From contig NZ_JBIQVZ010000006.1 of assembly GCF_044335535.1 (NCBI RefSeq), forward strand, positions 143,875 to 207,874: a stretch of DNA of 64,000 nucleotides, written 5' to 3'. The notes under the pieces were generated by a model. The model was not told where the DNA came from. It worked only from the letters and a program-made list of their open reading frames with translations, and did no database searches. Positions 8,697 to 15,484 of this stretch are shown here, piece by piece. The DNA comes from Mariniflexile sp044335535. GTDB taxonomy: Bacteria > Bacteroidota > Bacteroidia > Flavobacteriales > Flavobacteriaceae. Numbering within the stretch: position 1 is the stretch's first letter; each line of letters begins with the position of its first letter. Made by a program: the position numbers and the translations under genes.

Positions 8697-8764
8697 TGTG
8701 TTATGTAACTATGGACTAAAGTTGTGTAACACACCTTACATAAAATAGTTGTATCTTACATAAA
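8697..8764. promoter_or_regulatory. Bipartite element S3 plus inverted companion upstream of the AraC gene
   Basis: On the plus strand, TTATGTAA and GTGTAAC have TGTAA cores at 8704 and 8725, 21 bp apart. The outer bases GTGTGTTA and TAACACAC also form an imperfect inverted repeat. Just downstream CTTACATAAA occurs twice (8735 and 8755, 20 bp apart), which is the same half-site on the other strand. The array ends 37 bp before the AraC start, suggesting autoregulation. Confidence 0.5.
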
Positions 8765-8801
8765 CTAAATAATATAAATACATTCAATCAAAAACTTTCA
8801 T

Positions 8802-9362
8802 ATGAAATTATATATAAAGTATATGGTAAGTTTAAGATGCAAGCTTATGGTCAAGCATGAATTAGAAAGACTCGGGCTGCATCATATGAGTATTGAACTT
8901 GGTATGATTGAAATTGTAGAGACCATTGGCGAAGAACAAAAGGCGATACTTAAACACAATCTAGCGCTTTCTGGATTGGAACTGTTGGATGATAAAAAAA
9001 ACATTCTTATTGATAAAATCAAGAATGTTATCATAGAAATGGTTCATTACACGGATGAGATACCCAAAGTCAACTATTCTGATTATATAAGTGAAAAGCT
9101 CGGCTATGATTATACCTATTTGTCCAACTTGTTTTCAGAGGTAAAAGGAATAACCATACAACATTTCATCATAAAACATAAAATAGAAAGGGCCAAGGAA
9201 CTCATACTTTACGACCAATTAAATCTTTCGGAAATATCCTATAAGCTGCATTATAGCAGTGTAGCCCAATTATCCAATCAATTCAAAAAAGTAACGGGAC
9301 ATACTCCAACTTTCTATAAAAAGTTAGGGAAGAAACGAAGGGGTAACTTAGAAAACCTGTAA
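8802..9362 (+). CDS. AraC-family transcriptional regulator (short flavobacterial type)
   Basis: DNA-binding protein of 186 residues. The N-terminal 70 residues (VSLRCKLMVKHELERLGL, then VETIGEEQKAILKHNL) form the small alpha/beta domain seen in a conserved Bacteroidota group. The C-terminal half carries the two AraC helix-turn-helices: LGYDYTYLSNLFSEVKGITI and LSEISYKLHYSSVAQLSNQFKKVTGHTPTFYKK. It is shorter than classical AraC proteins and lacks a sugar-binding arm. An in-frame ATG seven codons downstream could also serve as start. Its own upstream region and that of the following CsbD-like gene carry the 21-bp direct-repeat element, so it is the best local candidate to bind that element. 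Confidence 0.9.
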   Translation: MKLYIKYMVSLRCKLMVKHELERLGLHHMSIELGMIEIVETIGEEQKAILKHNLALSGLELLDDKKNILIDKIKNVIIEMVHYTDEIPKVNYSDYISEKLGYDYTYLSNLFSEVKGITIQHFIIKHKIERAKELILYDQLNLSEISYKLHYSSVAQLSNQFKKVTGHTPTFYKKLGKKRRGNLENL

Positions 9363-9420
9363 CATATATAACATTTTGTTTTTTTTGTGTAAACTATAAT
9401 ATAGAATTTTTAGCAATCTT

Positions 9421-9449
9421 TGTGTAAGTGCGATTAAGTCATATGTAAA
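9421..9449 (+). promoter_or_regulatory. Bipartite direct-repeat element, site S4
   Basis: TTGTGTAA is followed by ATATGTAA with cores at 9423 and 9444, 21 bp apart. Only 13 nt separate the second half from the ATG of the CsbD-like gene. Either the mRNA is nearly leaderless, or the element lies within the leader, or the true start is farther in. Confidence 0.5.
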
Positions 9450-9461
9450 TAGTATATTATT

Positions 9462-9701
9462 ATGATAGTAACCACCAACAAAGAAATTAAGATACTGCCC
9501 AGTGAACAATATATCATTGTAGGTGATTGGGAAAAACAAGCCATTGCCTTAAAAGAAAAATATCCAAAACTTACCAGTGAAGATTTAAAATTTGAAGCAG
9601 GTAAAGAAACCGATTTATTTCAAAGATTAGTAAACAAGTTAAATAAAAACCTTAATGAAATTATTTATATTTTGAAAACTAATCAAAGAATGTGTTGTTA
9701 A
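9462..9701 (+). CDS. CsbD-like small stress protein
   Basis: Small soluble protein of 79 residues. The central part, LKEKYPKLTSEDLKFEAGKETDLFQRLVNKLNK, matches the general layout of CsbD/YjbJ stress proteins (short linker, LT..DL, GK, then an amphipathic helix), although the usual N-terminal GxxxQxKG is not clear. CsbD proteins rise under general stress in many bacteria and their biochemical role is unknown. The gene is preceded by the AraC regulator and element S4 and followed by a strong terminator, giving a compact stress unit. The C-terminal tail TNQRMCC is unusual. Confidence 0.6.
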   Translation: MIVTTNKEIKILPSEQYIIVGDWEKQAIALKEKYPKLTSEDLKFEAGKETDLFQRLVNKLNKNLNEIIYILKTNQRMCC

Positions 9702-9735
9702 GACAACTGTAATTGATTGAGCTTAGGCCGAAAAA

Positions 9736-9768
9736 AGAGCCGTTATTTTAAATAACGGCTCTTTTTTG
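9736..9768 (+). terminator. Strong rho-independent terminator after the CsbD-like gene
   Basis: AGAGCCGTTATTT and AAATAACGGCTCT form a 12-13-bp stem followed by a U-run. It lies 35 nt after the stop. Confidence 0.85.
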
Positions 9769-9816
9769 TATTGTATCTCTAATCTAAAAATCTAAAAAGT
9801 CCTTTAAATTTAGTTT

Positions 9817-9943
9817 GTCAGGTTGAGCTTGTCGAAACCGATATTGATTACCAGTAAGTTAAAATATTTCGACAAAGCCTGTACTGAGCTTGTCGAAGTG
9901 CTCAATATGACATCCAACTAGACTTTTCAGACAGCCTCTTTTT
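9817..9943. repeat. Dispersed flavobacterial repeat, copy 2
   Basis: Resembles 7258-7342 (GAGCTTGTCGAA, TTTCGACAAAGCCTGTACTG, GAGCTTGTCGAAGTGCTCAAT). It continues into GACATCCAACTAGACTTTTCAGACAGCCTC, which matches, in reverse, the repeat at 49710-49755. It is therefore a composite of two dispersed repeat families. Confidence 0.65.
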
Positions 9944-9954
9944 TGTATTGTATC

Positions 9955-10600
9955 CCCAATCTAAAAATCTAAAAAATCTAACATTCTAAGAAGTCTAACA
10001 CCCAGAACCCAAGAGGTTAGATAGTTAGATGGTTAGATTGTTAGAAAGTTAGAAAGATGCTTTTTTTTAACGACAAGACCCTACTTTACGATTCCCGATT
10101 CCCGATTTTGACCTCCCTGATTAGAATTGACCGATTCACCAGAACCCAACACCCAGAACCCAAGCCGCTATTCCCGATTCCCCTTTCACGATTTCTGAAT
10201 AACGATTAACGATTAACGATTTCTGATTGACGATTTGGACCTTCCTGATTAGAATTGACCGATTCACTAAAACCCAACACCCAGAACCCAACACCCAGAA
10301 CCCAAGCCGCTATTCCCGATTCCCCTTTCACGATTTCTGAATAACGATTAACGATTAACGATTTCTGATTAACGATTGACGATTGACGATTGACGATTGA
10401 CGATTCACCTTTCACGATTTTTTTCACGTTTCACGATTTTGACCTCCCTGATTATAGTTAACCGATTCACCAAACCCAGAACCTTGACGCCCAGAACCTT
10501 GAACCCAACACCCAGCACGCTAACAAACAAACCCGTGACACATATTGACACAAATTGACACATATTGACACATATTGACACATATTGACACACCTGCCCA
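9955..10600. repeat. Low-complexity repeat island
   Basis: No gene. It holds phrases such as CACCCAGAACCCAA and CGATTCCCGATTCCC, a 7-bp tandem ACGATTG array (about 10373-10405), a 10-bp tandem CACATATTGA array (about 10537-10593), and a tandem duplication of about 120-130 bp (10118-10233 against 10246-10376). Reading frames here translate to VLGVGFWVLG-type repeats and are not genes. Related phrases recur at 33.9, 48.7, 57.2 and 63.9 kb. Confidence 0.8.
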
Positions 10601-10610
10601 AAAATAGAGG

Positions 10611-10839
10611 GGTTTTGTTCGAGTTTTGTTCGGGGTTTGTTCAGCTACGGTTCGGGGGTCTATTTTTTGGATGGGGGTTTGCCTGAACAAAGGGAGAACG
10701 AAACCAAACTAAGACTGCTGTCATACCTACTTTACATTTTAAAATATTTTTTGTAGGTGGTTTTTTATTATATTCGTAAACATATTAACGATATAACTAC
10801 AATGGTGTTGCTGTTTGTTGTGGTTATATGGGTGTTGGC
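10611..10839. repeat. Cassette-junction repeat, copy 1 (IS fragment plus boundary LE1)
   Basis: Begins with about 90 bp of an IS1182-type transposase C-terminal region on the minus strand. Next is a hairpin ACCTAC...GTAGGT (10725-10758), then the core ATAACTACAA (10793-10802) facing TTGTGGTTAT, and finally the boundary GTTGGCGGTC (from 10834). The unit is nearly the same as 11720-11972 and 14306-14560. The following gene pair is the presumed cargo. No complementary 3' boundary was found for this unit. Confidence 0.6.
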
Positions 10840-10886
10840 GGTCATTTAAAACCGTGCATTCATTCAAAATTTCGGAGGTTAAATCA

Positions 10887-11258
10887 TTATAATATTACTT
10901 TGAAATTTTTATCCGTAACAAGTAAAATAATACCAGCAATACAACAATACAAAGCTGTGTAAAAGTATTTATAATCATTATGTGCGAAATGAACCATTAA
11001 TGCACCAATTGCGAATGGCAATAACCATAAAGTTGATATGTTTTTAACTTGATGCATCCAAAATCCAACAACTAAACCTATTACACCCAACAATTCGCCA
11101 TAACCAATAAATAGTGTCCATATTTTCCCGAAACCAAAATTGCTCATATTTCCCATCATACTTTCCTTTTGAAAAACTTTGAAAAGACTTGCATAGCCAA
11201 ATGCATAAATTAAATACCCATATGAAATCCAATGGGCTACTTGTACTAAAATTTTCAT
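10887..11258 (-). CDS. DoxX-like integral membrane protein
   Basis: Inner-membrane protein of 123 residues with four hydrophobic helices and the DoxX-family pattern: an N-terminal amphipathic start, FGYASLFKVFQKESM, then FIGYGELLGVIGLVVGFW. I use ATG at 11258 rather than the TTG at 11279, since family members start close to this point. DoxX-like proteins are linked to redox or thiol stress in several bacteria; the reaction is unknown. It is divergent from an HxlR regulator 89 bp away, a common arrangement in which HxlR controls the DoxX gene. Both lie in the first unit of the accessory array. Confidence 0.8.
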   Translation of the reverse strand: MKILVQVAHWISYGYLIYAFGYASLFKVFQKESMMGNMSNFGFGKIWTLFIGYGELLGVIGLVVGFWMHQVKNISTLWLLPFAIGALMVHFAHNDYKYFYTALYCCIAGIILLVTDKNFKVIL

Positions 11259-11347
11259 ATCTAATATAATTTTGTCCAAAAGTAATAGTTATATTTACAA
11301 ATTGAAAGTACATACAAAATTGTATGATACTAACAAAAAAGTAAGAA

Positions 11348-11710
11348 ATGAGAAAAACAACGTCTACCAATACAATTAATAAGGAGCAATTAGAAGCAAA
11401 TTGTGGAATTGCATATACAAACTCAATCTTAAGCGGTCGATGGAAACTTAGTATTTTAGCATTCTTATTGGATGAAAAAAAATTAAGGTATAGTGAATTA
11501 AGAAATAGATTATCCGGAATTTCGGAAAGAATGCTAATAGCAAAACTTAAAGAATTACAAGCCGACGACTTGATAAATCGGATTTCTCATCCCGAAGTTC
11601 CACCAAGAGTAGAATATGAACTTTCCGAAAAAGGTAAGTCATTAGAAAGTATTTTAACACAAATGGCTAAATGGGGAACGAAAAATGCAACTAAAAACAG
11701 AAATACATAA
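11348..11710 (+). CDS. HxlR-family winged-helix regulator
   Basis: DNA-binding protein of 120 residues. The HxlR core is plain: C19 ahead of a SGRWKLSILAFLL helix, LRYSELRNRLSGISERMLIAKLKELQADDLI as recognition region, then the wing VPPRVEYELSEKGKSL. HxlR proteins often sense redox or electrophile stress through the N-terminal Cys. Divergent transcription with the DoxX-like gene suggests that the pair is one regulatory unit. It is followed directly by a truncated transposase fragment, so the 3' boundary of this cassette may be lost. Confidence 0.9.
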   Translation: MRKTTSTNTINKEQLEANCGIAYTNSILSGRWKLSILAFLLDEKKLRYSELRNRLSGISERMLIAKLKELQADDLINRISHPEVPPRVEYELSEKGKSLESILTQMAKWGTKNATKNRNT

Positions 11711-11719
11711 AAAACGAAC

Positions 11720-11972
11720 CTCGCTTGCCCTTCATGTAGCGTCCCCTAGCGTTTTGTTCGGGTTTTGTTCAGCTACGGTTCGGGGGTCTATTTTTTGGAT
11801 GGGGGTTTGCCTGAACAAAGGGTGAACGAAACTGAACCAAGGCTGCTGTCATACCTACTTTACATTTTTAAAATGTTTTTTGTAGGTGGTTTTTTATTAT
11901 ATTCGTAAACATATTAACGATATAACTACAATGGCGATGGTGTTTGTTGTGGTTATACGGGTGTTACCCACA
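11720..11972. repeat. Cassette-junction repeat, copy 2 (IS fragment plus boundary LE2)
   Basis: About 100 bp of minus-strand transposase remnant is followed by the hairpin ACCTAC...GTAGGT (11853-11887), whose inner palindrome is ACATTTT-T-AAAATGT. Then come ATAACTACAA (11922) against TTGTGGTTAT and the boundary GTTACCCACA (11963-11972). The boundary is complementary at 9 of 10 positions to TGTAGGTAAC at 12551, after the gene it precedes. Confidence 0.65.
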
Positions 11973-11982
11973 ATTTGAGAAA

Positions 11983-12546
11983 ATGACTTACAGAATAACA
12001 AAATTTAACCCAAAAAAGAGAAATGAAGAAGGGCATTTTCTGGATAATTCCGAATGGACAGCGATTAGTGATATAGGAAAATCTGAATATAGAAATGTGG
12101 ATTTTGAAGAATATGAAAAAACTGAAACGGCATATGCGGAATCTATAAAACTGATTCTTAACGAAAAAAATATAACAAGTCTAAAAATTGACTCATTAGA
12201 ATTACGTGATACATTCGAAGATTTTGAAAACTATAGAAAAAATGGTCGATTAAAGAATCTTGATGTTGATTTTAATAATGAAATTGACATTTTGGAAAAC
12301 GGAACTATTCTGAATTTAACTCAGATTCAAAAAATAGTTCGCTTAATTTTAAGAGAAACTATTTGGATGAACTTACTCGAATCTGAATTTAAAATAATTT
12401 TCGGATATGATTATTATATGTATGTTGAGTGTTCGGAATTAAAAAATTCAACCATAAATCGGATTGAAAAAATGGGGCTTTTTGTCGAGCCAAATATGGG
12501 ACAAAGGACAATTATAGTAACTGACGAAAAAGGAAACGAAATATAA
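11983..12546 (+). CDS. Unknown cassette protein II
   Basis: Hypothetical protein of 187 residues. I place the start at ATG 11983, eleven bases inside the boundary repeat; the longer frame from 11944 would translate the repeat itself. The protein is soluble, acidic and has no signal peptide or membrane helix. It opens TYRITKFNPKKRNEEG and contains DNSEWTAISDIGKSEY, a pattern I associate only with uncharacterised proteins. The second half is helical and ends in a short beta segment (TIIVTDEKGNEI). It is the only gene of its unit, lying between complementary boundaries 11963 and 12560, as expected of a mobile cassette cargo. No function is assigned. Confidence 0.75.
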   Translation: MTYRITKFNPKKRNEEGHFLDNSEWTAISDIGKSEYRNVDFEEYEKTETAYAESIKLILNEKNITSLKIDSLELRDTFEDFENYRKNGRLKNLDVDFNNEIDILENGTILNLTQIQKIVRLILRETIWMNLLESEFKIIFGYDYYMYVECSELKNSTINRIEKMGLFVEPNMGQRTIIVTDEKGNEI

Positions 12547-12550
12547 AAAC

Positions 12551-12592
12551 TGTAGGTAACACGGGTAGCCGTTGCACAAGCCCGTAATTTTG
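12551..12592 (+). repeat. 3' cassette boundary RE2
   Basis: TGTAGGTAAC followed by ACGGGTAGCCGTTGCACAAG and CCCGTAATTTT. It is almost identical to 13957-13998 and partly self-complementary (ACGGG...CCCGT). The first ten bases pair with the 5' boundary of the same unit. Confidence 0.6.
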
Positions 12593-12607
12593 CAAACCTA
12601 TGATATA

Positions 12608-12637
12608 AAAACGCCAATTTTAAGGGCGTTTATTGTT
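12608..12637 (+). terminator. Terminator-like hairpin after RE2
   Basis: AACGCC and GGCGTT are separated by a 9-nt AT-rich loop, followed by a T-rich stretch. It sits between the cassette boundary and the transposase remnant. The hairpin at 14017-14038 occupies the same place in the next unit. Confidence 0.5.
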
Positions 12638-12648
12638 TTTTATAGGTA

Positions 12649-13012
12649 TTACAATGTAAATTCAAGATGACTATATGGACTTATAATGGCGTCTATAATA
12701 GACTTAAAACGATAAAATAGAGAACGTAGGCTTGCCGCTCCACTTTTACCGTGTTTTTCTATGAATTTCAGGTACTTTTTAAGGTTATAAGCAATAGCCG
12801 ATAGCTGCATGCACTTATTGGCCTGCCCAATACCTATGGTATTGACTTTTCTAAGTCCCATAAACTGGGTGAGTGTTCCAAATACGGGTTCTACGGTGCT
12901 TTGTCGCTTGGCTTTCGTAGCGTCCCATAGCGTTTTGTTCGGGTTTTGTTCAGCTACGGTTCGGGGGTCTATTTTTTGGATGGGGGTTTGCCTGAACAAT
13001 GGGCGAACATAG
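12649..13012 (-). pseudogene. IS1182-type transposase, C-terminal remnant
   Basis: Only the last 115 or so residues of a DDE transposase remain. The block KRQSTVEPVFGTLTQFMGLRKVNTIGI and the helix MQLSAIAYNLKKYLKF are typical of the C-terminus of IS1182-family proteins. The frame opens at a TTG and lacks the N-terminal three quarters, so it is dead. Its 5' breakpoint (near 13000-13012) matches the breakpoints at about 10700, 11820 and 14408. This suggests one ancestral truncated copy was multiplied together with the cassette junctions. The region 13013-13260 between it and the next boundary holds no recognisable gene. Confidence 0.8.
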
Positions 13013-13261
13013 GTGGGAGCAAACTAAATAAACACTGTTTAAAAGAGTATGTTTTGAAAGTTTTTTAAACATTTATTTATATATTGCATGGGATAAGAAT
13101 TTTCGTTGTTTTGGAAAAAGGGGAAATGGAGGGAGAAACTGATGAGAGCCAGATTTGTGGGTAGGAGCCATGGGTGTTAGGGTGTAAAGGGCAGGAGCGT
13201 ATTAAAACAGGAATTCTTATAAAACCATAATTAAAAAAGTATACATTATTGCATATATAGG

Positions 13262-13315
13262 CGATATAACTACAATTGTATAGCTGTTGTTGTGGTTGTA
13301 TGGGTGTTACCACAC
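13262..13315. repeat. 5' cassette boundary LE3
   Basis: ATAACTACAA (13266-13275), a short loop, TTGTGGTTGT, then TGGGT and the boundary GTTACCACAC (13306-13315). This boundary is the perfect reverse complement of GTGTGGTAAC at 13957-13966, which overlaps the stop codon of the following gene; with flanking bases the match is 13 bp. Confidence 0.65.
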
Positions 13316-13329
13316 ATTTGAGAGCAACA

Positions 13330-13965
13330 TTGAGAAATTGGAAAAACATAGAATGGATTTTTGAAAAGGATGGAGCCTTAAGAGATATTTATGTCCAAAA
13401 CGCAACCATTTCGGATTGGGAAAAAGTAGTTGATTTATTAAACTCTGAATACAAATTGACTTTTGGAATTTATGAAGATAATTTGACAGACAAAATCGAC
13501 ATCGGATACGTGAAAACAATGTTTGCGGACGAAACTGGTGAATTGGAAACTAAATCAGCAACTATCGATTTAAGTGGAATTGTTGTGAAATGCTTCTTCT
13601 TTCTAGAAAACCAAATCGAGTTTGACATAAATCCAACCGAAATTAAAACGGAATCGGAATTTATTAAGATTACGGATTTTATGAAATCCATAAGTTTGAA
13701 ATTAGAAAAACAGATAACACTTTGTGGAGAGAATCAACCTGAACTTCCGCTAATAAAAATTGATACTAAAAACGGAATTGAAAAAGTATTGACTGAAAAA
13801 GAGGCTGAAAATTTATGGAAAAAGTCTGACCAAAATGTTAGCCGATTTACAAAATTAAAGTCTAATATAATTATGAAATACTTTCCAAAAATATTTGAAA
13901 AGAGAATTATGGAAAGTGGAAATGGAGAATATAAATCAACACCAAAAGAAAAAAACGTGTGGTAA
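13330..13965 (+). CDS. Unknown cassette protein III
   Basis: Hypothetical soluble protein of about 211 residues. I prefer the in-frame TTG at 13330 (reading RNWKNIEWIFEKDGALRDIYV) over the frame start at 13276, because the earlier codons translate the boundary repeat (CCCGCMGV). It is rich in E, K, I and D, with no membrane helix or signal. The start NWKNIEWIF..DG.LRDIYV looks like a small standalone protein of unknown function. The TAA stop lies inside the 3' boundary GTGTGGTAAC, an economy also seen in integron cassettes. No enzymatic motif is recognised. Confidence 0.7.
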   Translation: MRNWKNIEWIFEKDGALRDIYVQNATISDWEKVVDLLNSEYKLTFGIYEDNLTDKIDIGYVKTMFADETGELETKSATIDLSGIVVKCFFFLENQIEFDINPTEIKTESEFIKITDFMKSISLKLEKQITLCGENQPELPLIKIDTKNGIEKVLTEKEAENLWKKSDQNVSRFTKLKSNIIMKYFPKIFEKRIMESGNGEYKSTPKEKNVW

Positions 13966-13998
13966 CACCGGTAGCCGTTGCACAAGCCCTTAATTTTC
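13957..13998 (+). repeat. 3' cassette boundary RE3
   Basis: GTGTGGTAAC then ACCGGTAGCCGTTGCACAAG and CCCTTAATTTTC. It is the perfect complement of the unit's own 5' boundary, and the shared body matches RE2. Confidence 0.65.
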
Positions 13999-14016
13999 TA
14001 AAAACAAGATACAAAT

Positions 14017-14038
14017 AAGCCCTTTTAAGGGCTTTTAT
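14017..14038 (+). terminator. Terminator-like hairpin after RE3
   Basis: AAGCCC-TTTTAA-GGGCTT followed by TTATTTT. It is the equivalent of the hairpin at 12608 in the previous unit. Confidence 0.6.
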
Positions 14039-14046
14039 TTTACCGT

Positions 14047-14408
14047 TTAAATTGCTTGCTCCCTAAAATTAAGAGGCTTAAAAAGACGTAAAATGTATTG
14101 TATGATAGCTTTAAAAGCAAAACGAACATAGGACAGGCTTGTGGCTCCACTTTTACTGTGTTTATCTATGAATTTCAGGTACTTTTTAAGGTTATAAGCA
14201 ATAGCCGATAGCTGCATGCACTTATTGGCCTGCCTAATACCTATGGTATTTACTTTTCGAAGTCCCAGAAACTGGGTGAGTATCCCAAATACGGGTTCTA
14301 CGGTGCTTTGGCGCTTGGCTTTCGTAGCGTCCCCTAGCGTTTTGTTCGGGTTTTGTTCAGCTATGGTTCGGGAATCTATTTTTTGGATGGGGGTTTGCCT
14401 GAACAAAG
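14047..14408 (-). pseudogene. IS1182-type transposase, C-terminal remnant (second long copy)
   Basis: A close copy of the remnant at 12649-13012, with the same RQSTVEPVFGILTQF and QLSAIAYNLKKYLKF blocks, truncated at the same N-terminal point and with a different extreme C-terminus. It lies between RE3 and LE4. No terminal inverted repeats or target duplication of a complete insertion sequence are visible, so it is not an active element. Confidence 0.8.
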
Positions 14409-14436
14409 GGCGAACGAAACTAAACTAAGACGGCTG

Positions 14437-14560
14437 TCATACCTACTTTACATTTAAAAATGTTTTTTGTAGGTGGTTTTTTATTATATTCGTAAACATA
14501 TTAACGATATAACTACAATGGCGATGGTGTTTGTTGTGGTTATATGGGTGTTGGCACACA
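14437..14560. repeat. 5' cassette boundary LE4
   Basis: Hairpin ACCTAC...GTAGGT (14441-14474), core ATAACTACAA (14509-14518) facing TTGTGGTTAT, then boundary GTTGGCACACA (14550-14560). Together with the end of the preceding transposase remnant it repeats the units at 10611 and 11720. I found no complementary 3' boundary behind the following gene. Confidence 0.6.
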
Positions 14561-14571
14561 TTTGAGAAACT

Positions 14572-15222
14572 ATGAGCAACAACGATAAATCAAAACCTAT
14601 GAATTTTTGGCAAATCTTGGATAAGATTAAATATTTTGTGCTTGCTGCTTTGTTTATTATTATCATAATTATTTTATCAAAAGGTTATTCAATCGAAACA
14701 TCATATTTCAAAATAGGAAAAGTTCCAGATACTTTATATTTAGAAAAGGAAATAAAAATCCCTTCAGATACAATATATAAAGAAAGAGTAGTAACTAAAT
14801 ATGTTGAAATTCCTAAAAAAGATAAATCTACTTCAGTCAAAAATTCAGAAACAGAAATACAAGTTAATAACCAACCAGCAAATATAAATACAGGTAATAA
14901 TAGCGGAATTTTAGGTAATAATAACACTGTTAATGTTAATGAAAAACCATTGGTTTTAAATGATGTTGATAAACAACAGTTAATTACTTTTTTAGAACAA
15001 ATAATTAAAAAAAACTCTCTAAAACCTGATGTTTGTATAGAAATATCTGGTTTAGGTAGTGATTCCCGTTCTTTCCAAATGGCAGGAATAATTTTAGACT
15101 TTCTAAAATCAAAAAAATATAATGCTGATGGAATTTCGCAAAAATGGTATAATAAACCAATGAAGGGGATCGAAATAATATATAAAGAAAAATGTATTGA
15201 AATTAATGTGTTCATTATTTAA
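14572..15222 (+). CDS. Unknown cassette protein IV, single membrane anchor
   Basis: Hypothetical protein of 216 residues. A helix at about residues 18-42 (FVLAALFIIIIIILS after KIKY) is a signal anchor, so the rest is probably periplasmic or cytoplasmic-facing with a single pass. A Lys/Thr-rich stalk follows (residues 55-95), then an Asn-rich turn region (NINTGNNSGILGNNNTVNV). The C-terminal alpha/beta domain (about 120-216) contains CIEISGLGSDSRSFQMAGIILDFL and ends in a hydrophobic strand. The latter recalls a small ligand-binding fold, but no family is recognised. The ATG lies 12 nt after boundary LE4. Confidence 0.75.
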   Translation: MSNNDKSKPMNFWQILDKIKYFVLAALFIIIIIILSKGYSIETSYFKIGKVPDTLYLEKEIKIPSDTIYKERVVTKYVEIPKKDKSTSVKNSETEIQVNNQPANINTGNNSGILGNNNTVNVNEKPLVLNDVDKQQLITFLEQIIKKNSLKPDVCIEISGLGSDSRSFQMAGIILDFLKSKKYNADGISQKWYNKPMKGIEIIYKEKCIEINVFII

Positions 15223-15272
15223 TATTTCTTTGATAAATTAACTCATCTAATATTGATGCAAGCAGAATTATT

Positions 15273-15314
15273 ACATCAGCTCTGCGAAGTCTGTGACTTC
15301 GTAGCAATATTAAA
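15273..15314 (+). repeat. 3' junction element RE4 (boundary lost)
   Basis: ACATCAGCTCTGCGAAGTC, then TGTGACTTCGTAGCAATATTAAA, with the hairpin CGAAGTC-TGT-GACTTCG. It is almost identical to 16430-16473, but the preceding GTTGCCA is absent here. The recombination-type boundary of cassette IV therefore appears to be deleted or changed. Confidence 0.55.
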
Positions 15315-15402
15315 GCTAAAGCAAGTATGCATAAGAAACTGTATTTTAGACTAAGTTTTTTTATTAAAAGCTTATTAAAAAGTAATATATTGCATGTGGA
15401 AA

Positions 15403-15456
15403 GAATATAGCTACAATTGAACTGCTGTTTGTTGTGGTTATACAATTGTTGGCAAC
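15403..15456. repeat. 5' cassette boundary LE5
   Basis: ATAGCTACAA (15407-15416), loop, TTGTGGTTAT, then the boundary GTTGGCAAC (15448-15456). It is the perfect reverse complement of GTTGCCAAC at 16423-16431 after the gene. Confidence 0.65.
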
Positions 15457-15484
15457 AAGCTGAAAAAAAACCAAAATATAAAAT

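Noticed and set aside
10206..10593. Two minus-strand frames with VLGVGFWVLG and CQYVSICVN repeats
   Set aside because: They are translations of tandem phrase repeats (CACCCAGAACCCAA, CACATATTGA) with no start context or family, so they are not genes.
10206..10593. CRISPR array
   Set aside because: The repeats are 7-10 bp tandem units without regular unique spacers, and no cas gene is in the window.
11044..11370. 108-codon minus frame overlapping DoxX and HxlR genes
   Set aside because: It overlaps two recognised genes in other frames and has unlikely composition (runs of F, W, C).
12809..13012. Plus-strand frame over the transposase remnant
   Set aside because: The minus frame matches an IS1182-type C-terminus; the plus frame is its shadow, repeated at 14216.
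14685..15215. 176-codon frame antisense to cassette gene IV
   Set aside because: The plus frame has an ATG just after the boundary and coherent composition; the antisense one is a by-product of AT-rich codons.
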